The translations under genes were made by a program, and so were the position numbers. Under the pieces are notes generated by a model, which did no database searches, was not told the origin of the DNA, and saw nothing but the letters and a program-made list of their open reading frames with translations. A stretch of DNA of 64,000 bases. Origin: Thuidium tamariscinum (lineage: Eukaryota > Streptophyta > Bryopsida > Hypnales > Thuidiaceae). The DNA is taken from contig OX344758.2 of NCBI GenBank assembly GCA_947034885.2, positions 17,325,067 through 17,389,066 on the forward strand. The letters run 5' to 3'. Numbering within the stretch: position 1 is the first letter of the stretch; the number at the start of each line of letters is the position of its first letter. Below, one piece after another: positions 1 to 12,883 of this stretch.

Positions 1-31
1 TTTGACAAAGTGGTAGTGGTTTGGGATTCAG

Positions 32-3000
32 GTGGAAAGCAAGGTGCTCGAGGGACCCAGAAGCGATTTTGATGGATTTTTGGGCGCTTGTGATGAGCTG
101 CATAAAAATGTTGAGTATCTGACTCTTAATCGAAGTTTGAAAGCGAGTGACACGGCTCTGAATCAAGCTAGAGATTTGTTTGGCAAAGGCATGAGCCGCC
201 TTGAAGAAGAGTTCAAGGTGGTTCTGACAAATCACAGGTCAGTGCACTGCGAATGGGAGGCTCTTGTTCCAGTTTTGCTGCTGGATAATTTTTTTATTTT
301 TGTTGTTTATTGTCAGCCCCAAGTGATGCTCGATATGAGACAAGTGCTAGAAGTAAAATTAGCATGTTAGGGCCCATCGTTCACATACTGAATTTGTTGT
401 GTCTATTAAGAGTTATGACACGTGGTTCTAGGAGTAGTGATAGTACCTAGATTGTTAAATCAATGAGTTTCTGAACTTGCAATCGATGAAGATTATATTG
501 AAAATTATTGAGAATTATTTCGAGGATTGTATTGAAGATTACAATGAAGATTATAGGGAGATGGACATGTGAAAATTATACTTCTCTGTTTGGGTTAGAA
601 ACATTTGTGATTAGGCACTTGCTTGAGGAGTTGGCGTCTTTGTGCTCGCTAGAGTGACTCATTTGCAGCAGATGAGGCGAAGAATTTATGGCCAGGGGTA
701 TATGTGGACTGGGATTATGAGTGCAAGATCGGGAAGAAAATGCTATGTTATGCTGGCGCTGACAGCTGAGATTTTCTTGTTGTTTTGTGCTCTTTTGTAG
801 CAAGCCAGCAGATCCAGCCCGACTTATGGAAACTTTGCCAATCCCTGGGAAGCATGTGCCAGAAACACCACCGAATGGTGGGGGTGAAGAGGTGAAGCTA
901 TTGCTGACCAATACTCCTCATAACGACAAGGCTCTGAATCCTCCAGTTCTTCCGGTTCTGATATCACCAAAGGTTGTTCCCCAACTACACGAGATGGCAC
1001 AACGCCTGGTTGCTGCTGGCCACCATCAACAATGTTTAAAAACCTACAGGTGCTTATTTACGATCTGTGTATGCCCCTTATTTACCCTATCGGTTTAAAA
1101 TACAGACGTTAGTGACGTACATAAGCATGTGAGAATGAATGAGATATTTTGTGGTAGTTGAGTGTGCTGAAGGTATTGAAAGTGATTCTTTCATCTATAT
1201 AGTCATTGACTGCAGGGATGTTGTTAACCCAAATGGTCAAAACGACTGCTCTCATATCTACAAGAGTTGAAATATATTGTTTTGAAATATTGAGGATGGT
1301 AACTATCTATACAAATAGAAAGACGAAATCATGTCATACAGTATATGTCTTGGAAGTTACTATAACTGGCTGCCAGCTTCCAACGTGGAAATTTATCTTC
1401 AGTTTGGGAACACAGCGTTAAGGTCATGGCTGGCAGTTTTAAGAACTCTATTGTTTAGTAGAAATTCACACCCGGCATTGATGTGAGTTGGCTCAGGGAG
1501 GTGAGAGCTTCAAATTTGGAGCTAAGTTTACGAAAGCTGGGAGTTGAGAGGTTGAGCAAAGATGACATTATAAAAATGCCATGGGAGTCACTTGAGGGCA
1601 AGATTACGAACTGGATACAGTACATGCGCATCGCTGTAAGCATCCCTTCCTTCCAACGTTGCATTTCCATACCCCTTCTGGGATTAGTCTTATTCTACCT
1701 GGCCTCAAGTCTTAATTTCTAAGTGACCAATAAAAGGGGTCGCTTCCATATCTACTGGATTTGAAATAATTTATGAAGGAGGCTTCAAGTAACGTAACAA
1801 AAGAAAGCAGGAATCATGTCCCACATTTTTAAACAATGGATATATGTTTAAAAGCTGCTGAAATTGATTATTTGCTTCCAATTGGACTTTCGATTTTTAG
1901 TTTGGGCACTTGAGGTTTAAATATTAATGGCACAGGTGATGTTCTGTAATTGAGGGCTATTGCAGGATCTTTATTTATTTTTTGGTGCTTAATGTTGGGA
2001 TGCTCACTTCAGCGGTTTTATATATGTTCAGATAAAGCTTCTCTTTTCCACAGAGCGGAAGCTATGTGACCAGATATGGGTCGGCCTCGACCCACACAGA
2101 GAAAAATGCTTTGCAGACGTGACTGATTCTAGCGTTCACATGCTATTGAGCTTTGGGGAAGCTATCGCCAAGAGCAAAAAAACACCGGAGAAACTTTTTG
2201 TGCTACTTGATATGTATGAAACGATGCGTGACCTTCAGCCTGAGGTGATTGATTCTCTTTCCTTAGTCAACCACTAACCTCTGGAGGACCAAGAATTCCA
2301 ATTGGGCGTCATATTATTTCTACCAATTTTGAGGAGATTATAACTTTCTTTATGTAACTTTGGCCCTACACTTGCTCTTCACTGATTCTGGTAAAAGTTG
2401 TGTGCGTGAAATTCTCTCGAAAATTCCTCACTGGTTCAAGGTAATTGTTGGCACTTCTTTTTTATATGTTTTAAACGGGAAGTAAGATTTCAATGGCAAA
2501 TTCGTTTACTGTTATAAGAATAGAATCTATGTACTAAATCTTAGTTGACCGTGTGCAGATTGAGCAAGTATTTTCAGGTGATGCAGCTACAGGCATGCGG
2601 GAAGCGGCAACAGGCCTTATCAGAAAGTTAGGTCAGACGGCTAAGGACACTTTTGCAGACTTTGAAGATGCTGTGGATAAAGATGCAACTAAAACTCTGG
2701 TTCTGGACGGGACGGTTCACATGCTTACTAGTTATGTCATCAACTACGTCAAATTCCTGCTGGAGTAAGTACCGACATTTTCACTCTGCATAATTTGCAT
2801 TGACTTGTTTTCTTGCTGCATCTCAACTCCCTGTACTTGTAAAGAATTCTTAATCACCTCATCAACGTTTCCTTCTGGGCTTTATTATAAGAGTTCATAT
2901 TCCTCACATGCGTATTATTGAAACCTCTGTCTACTCTGCTTGTGATGATGCAGCTATCAGAACACTTTGAACGAATTGTTCTCAGTCGGCAATGCTGACG

Positions 3001-4730
3001 ACAAAACATCGCATTTGGCAGCTGCTACCAAGCGCATCATGAAAGTGCTCCAAACGAATTTAGAGGGAAAATCGAAACTTTACAAAGACCAAGCGCTTGC
3101 CCACTTATTCCTGATGAACAACATCCATTACATGGTGAAATCTGTCCGTAGGTAATATGCTATTCCTCTGTAATTCGCTGCAGTTCCCTGCTGCTCAGTG
3201 GCCAAGTTAGAGTAATTGTTTGCCCTCCATCTGTCTCTGCATCTGCGTTTTCCCGTAGTCTGAACACTGAAGATGGCCTCTGCAGATCAGAAGCGAAGGA
3301 TATGTTAGGTGACGACTGGGTACAGATACAACGAAGAGTTGTCCAGCAGCATGGAATTTCGTATCAACGACAAGCCTGGAGTAAGGTGCTGCAATGAGCC
3401 TCTAATCCTTCTTTACAGAAACTCCTGTCCTCTGCTTTGTTTTCACTTAGAAATGACAATATGCATTTCTAAAATTATTGGTTGTCTTTTGCTTGTCTAG
3501 AATTTTGTGAACTATACGTAAGAAGGTTCTCTTCATGTTAATGTCTTCAGGTATTGCAATACATTACCGGATCAGGTGGTGCATCCAGCGGGGACAGCGG
3601 CATTTCCAAATCGCAGCTTAAAGAGAGGTCTGAAATAGTCTCTTTAAATTATCACATGCTGAAATGTTACTGTACTGTGCTTACCAATTTCTTTTAGTGA
3701 CTAATTCGCAGTGACACTAATTTGACAATTAGGATAAATAAATGTAGTTGTTTTTGCGTGCATGCGTATTTTGTTCTGTCATTCTGTGGTCATTGTTTTC
3801 TTCTAAGTGTGAATGGACATAAAATGTTGGTCCTAGAGCCCATGAACAGTTGGCTCACGATGACACCTAATTGTATTTTCTACGCAGGTTGAAGGGTTTC
3901 AGCTTGAACTTTGAAGATTTATATCTGCGTCAGACTCAATGGACGATTCCTGACAATGAGCTCAGAGAAGCAGTTCGACTGCAAGTCCAGGAGATTATTC
4001 TACCTGCGTACCGGTCGTTCTTGAAGCGTTACAGGTAGCATACAAACTTCTCTTTTATTTTATTTTTATAGTCTTCTTCTGCTTATTCTTCATGCCGAAG
4101 TTTGTGTAATACTCGTATGGCCTGATGATTGCAAGTTTCGAATAGAAATATATAGTTTTCAGATGCTTCTTTCACTACAAACCTCATAACATAATTCTCA
4201 CTGATTTGAAAAATTCAAAACTGTATTCATTATCAAGAAATGCCACTATTTTAGCAATCCACATCACAATTCTGGTGCTGAGTTCATTCTTGGAAATGGT
4301 GAATCACAACATGCTTCTACTGCTTCTGCACTCGTCGCATTTTCATTGAGCAGAAAAGTTTTCACGTTTTTGAACCACTGCTTCGATAGGACAGAAACCG
4401 GCCCACTACTGATTCAGGTTCTTGCGTAAAATGTATAGCTTTCATTCATGACAACCTGGGGTCAATTTTGGATACACCGAGTCTGACTCTTTAAAAGATC
4501 CAACAAAAACTTAGAGTTTAATAATACAAACCATGCTCGTATACTTATTGGGGTGATTTTAGGTGCGTTCACCTTATCTGATATTTACTTTTTTTTGGTA
4601 TTGCAGCGCTATGATCGACGGGAAGCAAAGTGTGAGTAAGTATTTGAAATACAATCCTGATGACTTGGAACGTATGTTGAATGACTTATTCGAAGGCAAG
4701 TCTCGACAAGAACCTAGAGCGCGACAGTAA
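32..4730 (+). CDS. EXO70A: EXO70A-type exocyst complex subunit, 5'-partial
   Basis: EXO70 is a subunit of the octameric exocyst, which tethers secretory vesicles to the plasma membrane. Ten exons join in frame: 32-237, 801-1049, 1497-1635, 2032-2244, 2559-2764, 2954-3151, 3286-3385, 3551-3627, 3888-4034 and 4607-4730. All visible introns are GT-AG. The exons total 1659 nt (552 aa plus TAA), so about 80-90 N-terminal residues of a normal ~640 aa protein lie upstream of the window. Family signatures in order are LRKLGVERLSKDD, LSFGEAIAKSKKTPEKLFVL, TSYVINYVKFLL, LFLMNNIHYMVKSVRR, LGDDWVQIQRRVVQQH and LPAYRSFLKRY, with the short basic tail typical of the C-terminal membrane-binding end. Multi-exon structure is known for the EXO70A clade, whereas the other plant EXO70 clades are mostly intronless. 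No frameshift or stop is seen. The first exon begins at an acceptor (TTCAG, 27-31), so the GTG at 32 is not a start codon. Confidence 0.95.
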
Positions 4731-5134
4731 GGACCATTGATGATGTTGCAGCAACAAGAACCGGTATTATTCTGTGAGATGATGCTTAAAGTTTCAGGTA
4801 CATAAAATCCGAGGAAGATGGGCACATCTCGCTCGTAACAGAAGTAGATGCTTGTTTTGTTTTTTGGTTTCTGCCGTAGGTATAATTCTTTTGTACTCTT
4901 GCCTGAAAAAGGCTCTTCCATTGGAGGTCTGCAATGATGTATAAGCGCTTACATACATTAAATATATTATTCAATCATTCCACACAAATACACGAACTTT
5001 CCATTCTGCTGCTGTTTTCATCGGTATTATTCTGTGAGCATGTAAAGTTTTTTGGCTATTGCAATTCAAAAACTGTCTCAAAACTCCTCTCTAAAAACCA
5101 CGCTCAATTTTTTTTAATCTTTGTTACCTTTAGT
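4731..5134. other. EXO70 3' flank, no gene seen
   Basis: This stretch presumably holds the EXO70 3' UTR and terminator region. Short open frames here are AT-rich and show no domain. No polyadenylation signal could be assigned with confidence. Confidence 0.4.
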
Positions 5135-5250
5135 AAGGTGGGTGCACCCACAAGCGCCATCTACTGTCTGTACAATTCTAAGATCAGTCATACCTATTTG
5201 GATGGAGTGCTTTTAGAAACAAACTTTAACCTTTAATAACTTTTTTAGAA
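5135..5250 (-). mobile_element. TA-flanked MITE family A, truncated copy
   Basis: One terminus only: AAGGTGGGTGCACCC followed by GCGCCATCTACTGTCTG and, about 65 bp on, AAACAAACTTTAACC. The order matches the reverse complement of the right end of the full copy at 5322-5597. The other terminus is missing, so this is a truncated copy. The boundary at 5250 is approximate. Confidence 0.6.
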
Positions 5251-5321
5251 TTTTATTCTCAAATTTGAAATTACTGTGACTTTTAGGATGCAAAATGTGC
5301 ATTTCATTCAGAGTCAATATC

Positions 5322-5597
5322 TAAGGTAGGTACACCCAAAAGCGCCAGTTTTTCTACTGTGCCTAGTTCCTGTTATTATGTTGTTCAAATTTTTTTACAG
5401 TCTTGTTGGTGAGTGAAAGCATGTTCCAACGCACCAAAGAACAGTGAATTTGGATACCGTATGCAAAAGTTATTAACAGTCAAAGTGTGTTTCTGAAAGT
5501 GCCATCTACAGTCTGGGTACATGACTGATTTTGAAAATCTATGCACGTTGTACAGAGCGCTTTAAGGTCAGGTGCCATTTTGGGTGTACCTACCTTA
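5322..5597 (+). mobile_element. TA-flanked MITE family A, full copy
   Basis: A 276-bp non-coding element with terminal inverted repeats: left AAGGTAGGTACACCCAAAAG, right (reverse complement) AAGGTAGGTACACCCAAAAT. It is flanked by TA on both sides, as expected for TA-targeting (Tc1/mariner-like) elements. Internal landmarks shared with other copies include GTGAAAGCATGTT, GCACCAAAGAAC and GCAAAAGTTATTAA. There is no coding capacity, so transposition would depend on an autonomous relative. Confidence 0.85.
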
Positions 5598-6435
5598 GAC
5601 TCTTCCAAATCCAATCATTCAAGAATTACTTTTCTACCAATTACTGATCCAGTCATTCAAGAATTACTTTCCTACCAATTACTTCTTCCTTCCTATGCTC
5701 ACTAATTTGGGACATGTGTCATAATCTTATTGGTCTCAACTTCAAAAAGGACTGAAAAACTCACAATTTAAGCTCTAGTTGGTAATTTGTATTGTGGCCT
5801 TGATTGAAAATGTGAATAGCCTTATAATATTAATTAGACACAATACCATATTCACCTTAGATTCAACCATAGTATTTCATTAATTTGTTATCCTAAAGCA
5901 CTCCTACATCCAATTTCTAGACAACATATAGATTGAAGATTAGGTTTCCTTGTCATTAGAACTTAGATGAAAGTCATCCAAATTTGAAGAGATACTTTAT
6001 GAAGTTGTTGTCCTATCTTAGGGTTGGATTTGGTGTTACTAGAGTACATTTTTTTCTAAAATTACAAATGTAGAAGATTGTCAAGTGGTTGATCAAGTCA
6101 AAATTGCATTGACTCTAGTTTAAACTTGGGATTGCAAAAATTGGTGGTCATTGAATCAAAAAACTCAAAAATTCCAAAAAATCACAATGTCAAGAGAACC
6201 TCATTTCAAATTTATTCCAAGGAAGTTTACTCAAAAAATGACACTAATTTTCTTGTAATTGAATTTGTCCTTTCAAAATTTATAAAAAAATATCGGTGAT
6301 AGTAATGGAGAATCTAACAAGATGAATAGAATCTAAAACTCAAACTACAACTTTTACTTACATCTCAATTGCAGAAGAACTGAACACTTGACCTAAGATT
6401 TGAGGGAATTTTGAGGGAACTCATCGAATATCCAG
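5598..6435. other. Intergenic, nothing recognised
   Basis: AT-rich sequence lies between two MITEs. A short direct duplication (CAATCATTCAAGAATTACTT-like, about 5610-5680) is visible. No ORF with a recognisable product. Confidence 0.5.
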
Positions 6436-6710
6436 TAAGGTAGGTACATCCAAAAGTGCCACGTTTCTAAAAGCACCATCTATAGTGTGCATACATTTTC
6501 AAAATTAGTCATATTCACATACTGTAGATGACGCTTTCAGAAACAAACTTTGACCATTAATAACTTGCATATGATATCCAAATCTTGTATTCTTTGGTAT
6601 GTTGGAACATGCTTTCACTTGCCAACAAGACTCTATGAAAATTTAAACAAGCTAATAACAGTAACTAGGCATAGTATGAATAAGTGGCGCTTTTGGGTGT
6701 ACCTACCTTA
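6436..6710 (-). mobile_element. TA-flanked MITE family A, full copy
   Basis: A 275-bp copy in the opposite orientation to 5322-5597. The ends are TAAGGTAGGTACATCCAAAA and, at the right, GCGCTTTTGGGTGTACCTAC then CTTA. Internal landmarks occur in reverse order (AACAAACTTTGACC, AACATGCTTTCACTTGCCAA, AGTAACTAGGCA). TA flanks both ends. Confidence 0.85.
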
Positions 6711-7235
6711 ATCACACAAGACTCCTTGTAAGAGACCTGAATACTCTCTTGAAGGGAAACCCATTAGGGAACTTTTGGAGAACTTTGAGGGAATTTCAAG
6801 GGAACTTGTCAAATATCTAGTAATCGCGCCAAGTGGTTTATCTGACGTAAAAACAACCTTTCTTCTTGATGGGAACCCTCGCAGTGTGTTTTCAACACAT
6901 CTGTTACACTGCAACCCTTACAGGTTGTATGTTTCAAAATTTCAAAATTTTAAAAAATTTTAAAATTTTAAAAAAATAAAATATATATATATAGTAATCA
7001 CACTTGCCAACTCCTTGGAAACATGTGCTGCAAGATGACTTGAATACTAGATACCAAAAAAAACATCAACAATGTTTTCACCAGAAATAAAACTACATTA
7101 ACTAATGATCAAAAGAATAGAACCCTCTGTTCATAGTGAAAACCCGAAAATGCCATTATAAGATTAAAATAGGGTTAAATTAATCTATCTCACAACAGTT
7201 TATCATACTGTGCATAGCATCATAACTTGCATTAA

Positions 7236-7377
7236 CACTATAAGAAAATAGGGGTATAAATGACTTGTTCACAATGACTACACGAACAACAATGAGTGTA
7301 AAATAGTCATTTCGTAGTCATTGTTGTCGGTACAGTCATTGTGGACAAGTCATTTATATACCCATTTTCTTGTAGTG
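7236..7377. mobile_element. CACTA-type MITE, 142 bp, TSD TAA
   Basis: The ends are CACTATAAGAAAATAGGGGT and CCCATTTTCTTGTAGTG, an inverted pair with the CACTA terminus. The 3-bp flank TAA is repeated exactly at 7233-7235 and 7378-7380, the target duplication length of the CACTA superfamily. The arms continue inward as ATGACTTGTTCACAATGACT against AGTCATTGTGGACAAGTCAT, so the whole element can fold back. Non-coding. Confidence 0.88.
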
Positions 7378-7380
7378 TAA

Positions 7381-9094
7381 ATGCAACAGCCAAACCAATA
7401 CAATATACAACCATATTTCTCTACTTTCAGTTTCTCCCCTAAAAAAGAACTTCAGTGTTGTTGGGGAACGTTGATTTTCGTTCACGAGACAAGTTGAATT
7501 TGTATTCGAGGATTTTGAGGATTCTGGTCTAGCAATTTGAATGTGCCTGTTACAAAATTTTAGAATGCTTTCTTGCGTACATCACTTTAGGTGCCGTTTC
7601 TTTTGAAGAGATATCTTTTTCAGTTTTGGAACAACTCAATGTGGAGAACTGGTAGTGCTCTATACTTTGAGTTTGGTAGAATGCAAAAGTTTGTGAGATT
7701 TGAGAAGCTACAGTTGTTCTAGAATGATGCATTAGTGCGATGATTTCATTTTAAGAAATCTTAGAGGCTACTCTACTTCGTAGAAAATTTGTAGGTTCTT
7801 TCATAGCAGTGCCCGTAAGGTTGAAAGTACCTATTTGTGACGTTGACCTACTGTCGACACAGATTATGGTGGAAACACCGAAAACCGTCCAAATAAGGAA
7901 TTCAGCATAGTTGGAGGCATCTTTTTCTAAAAATGATATTTTTCTAGTACTAGCAAGTGAAAATCAGGAATATTAAAAATTAAAATTAAAATTTTCGGAA
8001 TCAGTATGTAATTTCTAGAAATTTTTCAAGTGTTGGCTCCCTAGACCACTAAAACCGTCCTATAGGTGTACCCTAAACTGAACTCTGCTCAAATCAACTG
8101 TCAGTGAATGAAAATTATACATGTGTCTTACAACTGCATCAGCAAATTAGAATTAAATATTTGTCGGACATTTTAATGAATGCTTATGGACAGATTTAGT
8201 GACACTATAGGGTCTAGGAATAAGCACAGGGACGGAAATGGGTGTTTCTCCCTTACTAAATGGTCATACCAAATTGCAGAACCATAACAAACAAGGCTCC
8301 TATATGTGTTGTAATTAGGTTAGCAATTTAAAAAAGGTCATTAGATGTTTTTTCAGAGATTAGAAGATTGTTTTAGGTCATTCTCAATGCTGGGAACAAT
8401 CAGAATTAAATAATAATAATAATAATTTTAAATTAATTTTTTTCAAAAAAAATAAAATAATTTAATTATTTAATTATTATTATCTGACGTGGTAGTCTCT
8501 TGCCCACATCAGATCACAGACATGGCAACGTTGCCAGCGTTCCCCTCAGTGTATTGATTAAGTTTAGTTACATTAATAGTATGAGGCTTTCACCAGTTTG
8601 CTGGACCAGCATGGCTTTGCACCTATTTCCATTTGTGTAACAATCAAGATATGTGAATTTGAGCCGCATATTGTGAATTTTGATTTGACTGTTTTGGACG
8701 GCAACTCTTATGACCTATTTGCGGTCCCATGTGCGAGGAGTGTACATCTCAAATTTGAAAATGTGTATTGGTATATAGTGGCTAATAATGGCATATTTTA
8801 TTATTGAAGTAGCGACTACAAAGAATTATAGTTTTGGGTTACAAAAAGATTAGAGTAGATGTCTTTGAATAAACCCAAAGATTGTAACAAAGTAAAGAAA
8901 GATAAGATTAGTAATAGTTCATGTGTATTAAGGTTTGATAAATTCATTGGAGAAAAAACCAAGGTTCACATGTGGACCTTGTGCAATTTCAAATCTTTAG
9001 ACTAAGACTTCTAAAGTGACTTTCTAAAATATGCTCCATACTTGGTTCCTCATCATCCTTTGTAGCACCATAACATAAAGTAGCAATGGTATTG
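7381..9094. other. Intergenic; possible AT-cored MITE near 8370-8556
   Basis: No gene is seen. Around 8370-8556 an AT-rich core (TAATAAT runs and their complements, 8410-8485) is followed by CTGACGTGG...CCACATCA and TTCCCCTCAGTG. The TGACGTGG/CCACATCA hairpin next to an AT-rich core is also present inside the MITE at 17609-17856, so this may be a diverged relative. The ends are not clear. Confidence 0.35.
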
Positions 9095-9585
9095 TAGAGC
9101 GACCTTTTGTGAAATAGTATATTTTTGTTCATTACATAAGTTTTTGTTTTCTCTAATAGTTGACCTTTTGTGAAATTATATATTTTTGTTCATTACATAA
9201 GTTATTGTTTTCTCTAATAGCTGACTTTTTGTGAAATAGTATACTTTTGTTCATTACATAAGTTATTGTTTTCTCTAGAAGCTTACCTTTTGTGAAATAG
9301 TATATTTTTGTTCATTATATAAGTTATTGTTTTCTCTAATAGCTCACCTTTTGTGAAATAGATAGTATATTTTTGTTCATTACGTAACTCATTTTATTTG
9401 GAATCTTTTCTTAAAATAATTAGAAAATAGTTAGTTTTCTCTAATAATATATTTTTGTTCATTATATAAGTTATTGTTTTCTCTAATAGCTCACCTTTTG
9501 TGAAATAGATAGTATATTTTTGTTCATTACGTAACTCATTTTATTTGGAATCTTTTCTTAAAATAATTAGAAAATAGTTAGATGA
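9095..9585. repeat. Tandem repeat, about 61-bp unit, plus a larger duplication
   Basis: About five consecutive units contain CCTTTTGTGAAATAGTATAT, TTTTGTTCATTACATAAGTT and ATTGTTTTCTCTAATAGCT. A longer segment that includes TTATTTGGAATCTTTTCTT and AATTAGAAAATAGTTAG then occurs twice (about 9385-9440 and 9535-9580). The copies differ by a few substitutions. No coding frame survives. Confidence 0.85.
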
Positions 9586-9930
9586 CATGAATATTTTTCT
9601 TAAAAATAAGAAATGTCTCCAAAAAAAGGAAATGATTACTTCAAGAAACCTCATCTTGATTTGTCTAAAGTTTGAAATCTTATTTTCAAAGGTGCATTGA
9701 AAGAAATGATAGAGATTGCAAAAAAAAATAGGTAATTTTATCTCTTGAATTGAAGTTTTTTCTAGTAGGACAATAGTTTACACAATTTGCACTTGTTTCT
9801 TTGAAAATGTATAAATTTGTGTACTTTATCTTCTCAAACTATGTTGTAATGAAAAAAGTTAGATCCTATAGTAAGTAGGAAGCCATTAAGAAAGGTTTGT
9901 ATGTACCACTCTTTTTAACATCAAAATAGA
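9586..9930. other. Intergenic, nothing recognised
   Basis: AT-rich sequence with no ORF, RNA gene or repeat that could be supported. Confidence 0.4.
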
Positions 9931-9940
9931 GTGTACATTA

Positions 9941-10099
9941 GGGAGATTATTTGGGTTTACTATGTAGTGAAGTCACTACCATTACCACATTCAAAGTGGT
10001 AAAATCAATATAATTACCACATTCAAAGTGGCAAAATCAGTATAATTACCACTTTCAAAGTGGTAATGGTAGTGAGTTTACCATCATAGTAATCTCCCT
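9941..10099. mobile_element. Small foldback MITE with internal triplicated motif
   Basis: Outer inverted ends are GGGAGATTA (9941) and TAATCTCCC (ending 10099). The inner inverted sequences are CACTACCATTACCAC and GTGGTAATGGTAGTG. Between them a segment of the type ATTACCACATTCAAAGTGG occurs about three times at close spacing, each unit itself palindromic around TTCAAAG. The target duplication is not clear, so the superfamily is left open. Confidence 0.65.
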
Positions 10100-10104
10100 G
10101 TGTA

Positions 10105-12880
10105 CTAAAATATTTATCTATTTTTGAATTGTATTTGTAAATAGCATTAAGATTGTTATTGTAGGATATCAAATAGGTGTTTTCATTAGGCAAGACCATA
10201 ATGAGTATATGCAAAGATGATTTTAGATGACTAATATGATGTAAATAGGAAAAATAGTGTTTGTTTTGCAAGCTCTTTTATTGAACAAAAACAATTTGGT
10301 TTCAAATCAAAATTTAGATATTGATTGTTAAATGTGAAAAAACAATCCCAAAATAGAATGTTTTATAAAACTATGTAGGTTCAATTTTTCAAGCCTAGAT
10401 ATCATTTTCAGTCTCCCAAGATTCATTAGAGAATAATTAGAGAATAATTTTGGTTCCCTAACTTCATCATACAAATAGGTATTACATGTTATTGACTTTG
10501 AAATTTTTTAATTAGTTCACAATTAATTTCCAAAGCTAGACTAAATCCTTTTAAAATTCTCAAGCTCTCCACCAAATTTAAGGCTATCTTTTGGTTTTTT
10601 GAAAGAGAAGGGGGAAATTCATCACATTAAGGAATAAAGTAATTTAGGGTTGTGTCTTGCTTGAAGTAGAATCTCAAAGCTTGTTCAAGAAAGTAAGACT
10701 ATTGTTGTGGTTAATACTTAATACGGGGGTGGATAGAGTTATAAAGGCATTAGAGTGCATTGTCATGGCCTCTCTCGACAAGCTCAACATTGCAGCTAGA
10801 GTATGTGAGTCATGTAGTTGTCAATGTAAGTGCTTGTCTTGTAGTAGACTGGGATTCTTTTTTTAGTTTATTGCTCATTTTTAGGGTTATTGTCTTTGAA
10901 AAATAACTGAAAAGAATGTTTGTAGAATGTTTGATGGAATTCCCTATAACCATGGGGAATTAGTTAGAATTGTTCACAAGTGCTCTAAAAACTCTTTAAG
11001 ACTAGTTTTTAAGGTTTTATTAAGTGTTAGGACGTGGTTTAGCAGTTTCAAAAAAGTTTGAAGCAAATAGCATTTTGGGAACAAATTAGTGTAAAAGCAC
11101 TAAAAATTGGTCCTTATTGGAATTCTCATGAATGGGCCTGACATGTTTAGATTCCAATAGCAATAATGAGAGTTTGATAGGTTCCTAGAAATCTTTGTAG
11201 AAAATTTCCCTAGACATATTCCAATTACGGAACTTAGAAGAAATGGACATCCATCACATATAGAGGTGAAATCTCGTGGAGAAGGACAAATTGCAATTAA
11301 GGAGAAAAGATAGGTGTTTTCACACCCAAAGCATAATGGAGAAGTCAATTTGTAGAGATTTCCTAGTATGGGAATGATTTCTCCCTAGAAGAATTAGTTC
11401 CATAGGTGTTCATTTTATACTTTATTTAGACAATGTAAGTTTCTAGTAAAACTTTGCACTTGACTTTGAAAAGCTTCTTGGAAATTTACCAAAAAGTTTT
11501 GTAATTTTCTAAATTGCAAAAATGACTCCATAAGAAGTCAACTGCTTTTTATCAACAATTGGAAATTCACATAAAATCCCCCGGTGATGGAAAAATCCCA
11601 CTAAAAATTAGGATAGTGTATTTTAGCTTAAATAAGAGATTCGCCAAATTTCAAGACATTCCAACTTCGACAAGTACCAAAACTAGCAACGACAACGACT
11701 TTTAAGAATTTTACTAAATTCTTTGTGAGTTGACCAACGTACGAGGAGCATCCAGTGTCCAATTTGAGTCAACTTGGACTCTTTTCTTACATTCTTGGAC
11801 CTATTTGACAACCCTAGCTAGTCAAGCTTTAAAAAAATTATTTTCAAAAGTTAAATTTTCTATCATTTTCACTAGATCTTAGGGTTAGCTTTTGAGTGCA
11901 ATTTTGCCCTGGAAGTAAGGGGTTGGGGTTGCCCGAGAGTAATTTGGGTCTTTTGAAGCCAATGGAGTTGTTTTTCTGATGATCAAACTAATTTTACAAA
12001 AGTTAGAATGGTTACAGCAATAGTGTAGAGTTTTAAATGTTAATTTTGATTTTCCTATAGTAGTTTAGCAAGTAATTTGAGGGGAGAAGAGGCCTTGAAA
12101 ACATATAAAAGACCTCCCCCTCCTTTCACTTCACACCCTTATATCCTTATATCAAAACCATTTATGCATATTGGACTTACATCAACCACATCCACATTTC
12201 AAGAACTTTGTTGGTATTTCCAAAACTCTCATTTTCATTATAATTTGCCTTCAATTGTGTTTTTTGAGCATTCTTTTGTGTTGTAAAGCTCATTCAAGGG
12301 ACTTAAGGTTCCTTTAAAGTATTTAGACAATTATTGTTGCACCTTAAGAGTACTAACCATTTGCATGTTGTTGTGGTTTCCTTTTAAGTGTTGGTACTAA
12401 TACATTTCCGGTTAGGCTTTTTGAGTGAGATTCAAAACTTGGTTTGGTTTGATTAAAAATCCTCCAGAAGCTTAGATGTTGAGTCCGTATTTCAAGTGTT
12501 GTTTATCATAGTTTTGTACAAAATGCAAAACTCTTAAGTCCTTTTTGTACATGAAACTCTTGTGAATTTGTTCCAAAATTTCAGGTTAAAACTTCTAATA
12601 CGGCCAAGGTATTGCCTTGTGACAAATTTCCAAAATAAACTTTTCAAACATTTCGTAAGATTATTAGAAGTATAGGGGCCATACCACCTCAGAGGCTCAG
12701 ACAGCAAAGCTTCATTCTCAAAACTAACTTTCAATTTTATTTTGCTTGAAAGGGTCCCAATGGAGATCCAAAGTTTGAGTTAAATACCAAATTTTGGCTT
12801 CCAGTGCCAAGGATTGGTCCTAAGACCCACTGAGTTTTTATTAAAAATTCAATTTAGGCCATGAGCCAAAAGAGAATCCT
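10105..12880. other. Long intergenic stretch, no gene recognised
   Basis: Only short AT-rich open frames without domains. Around 12095-12125 CATATAAAAGACC is followed by a pyrimidine-rich stretch, resembling a core promoter or an LTR promoter, but no LTR pair or retroelement ORF is visible. A boundary duplication could not be found. Confidence 0.4.
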
Positions 12881-12883
12881 AGA

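Noticed and set aside
32-34. GTG at 32 as a start codon for EXO70
   Set aside because: It follows a splice acceptor (TTCAG) and the protein begins mid-family there; upstream exons must lie outside the window.
12095-12125. TATA-like CATATAAAAGACC as a gene promoter
   Set aside because: No coding sequence follows that could be supported; an LTR partner was not found either.
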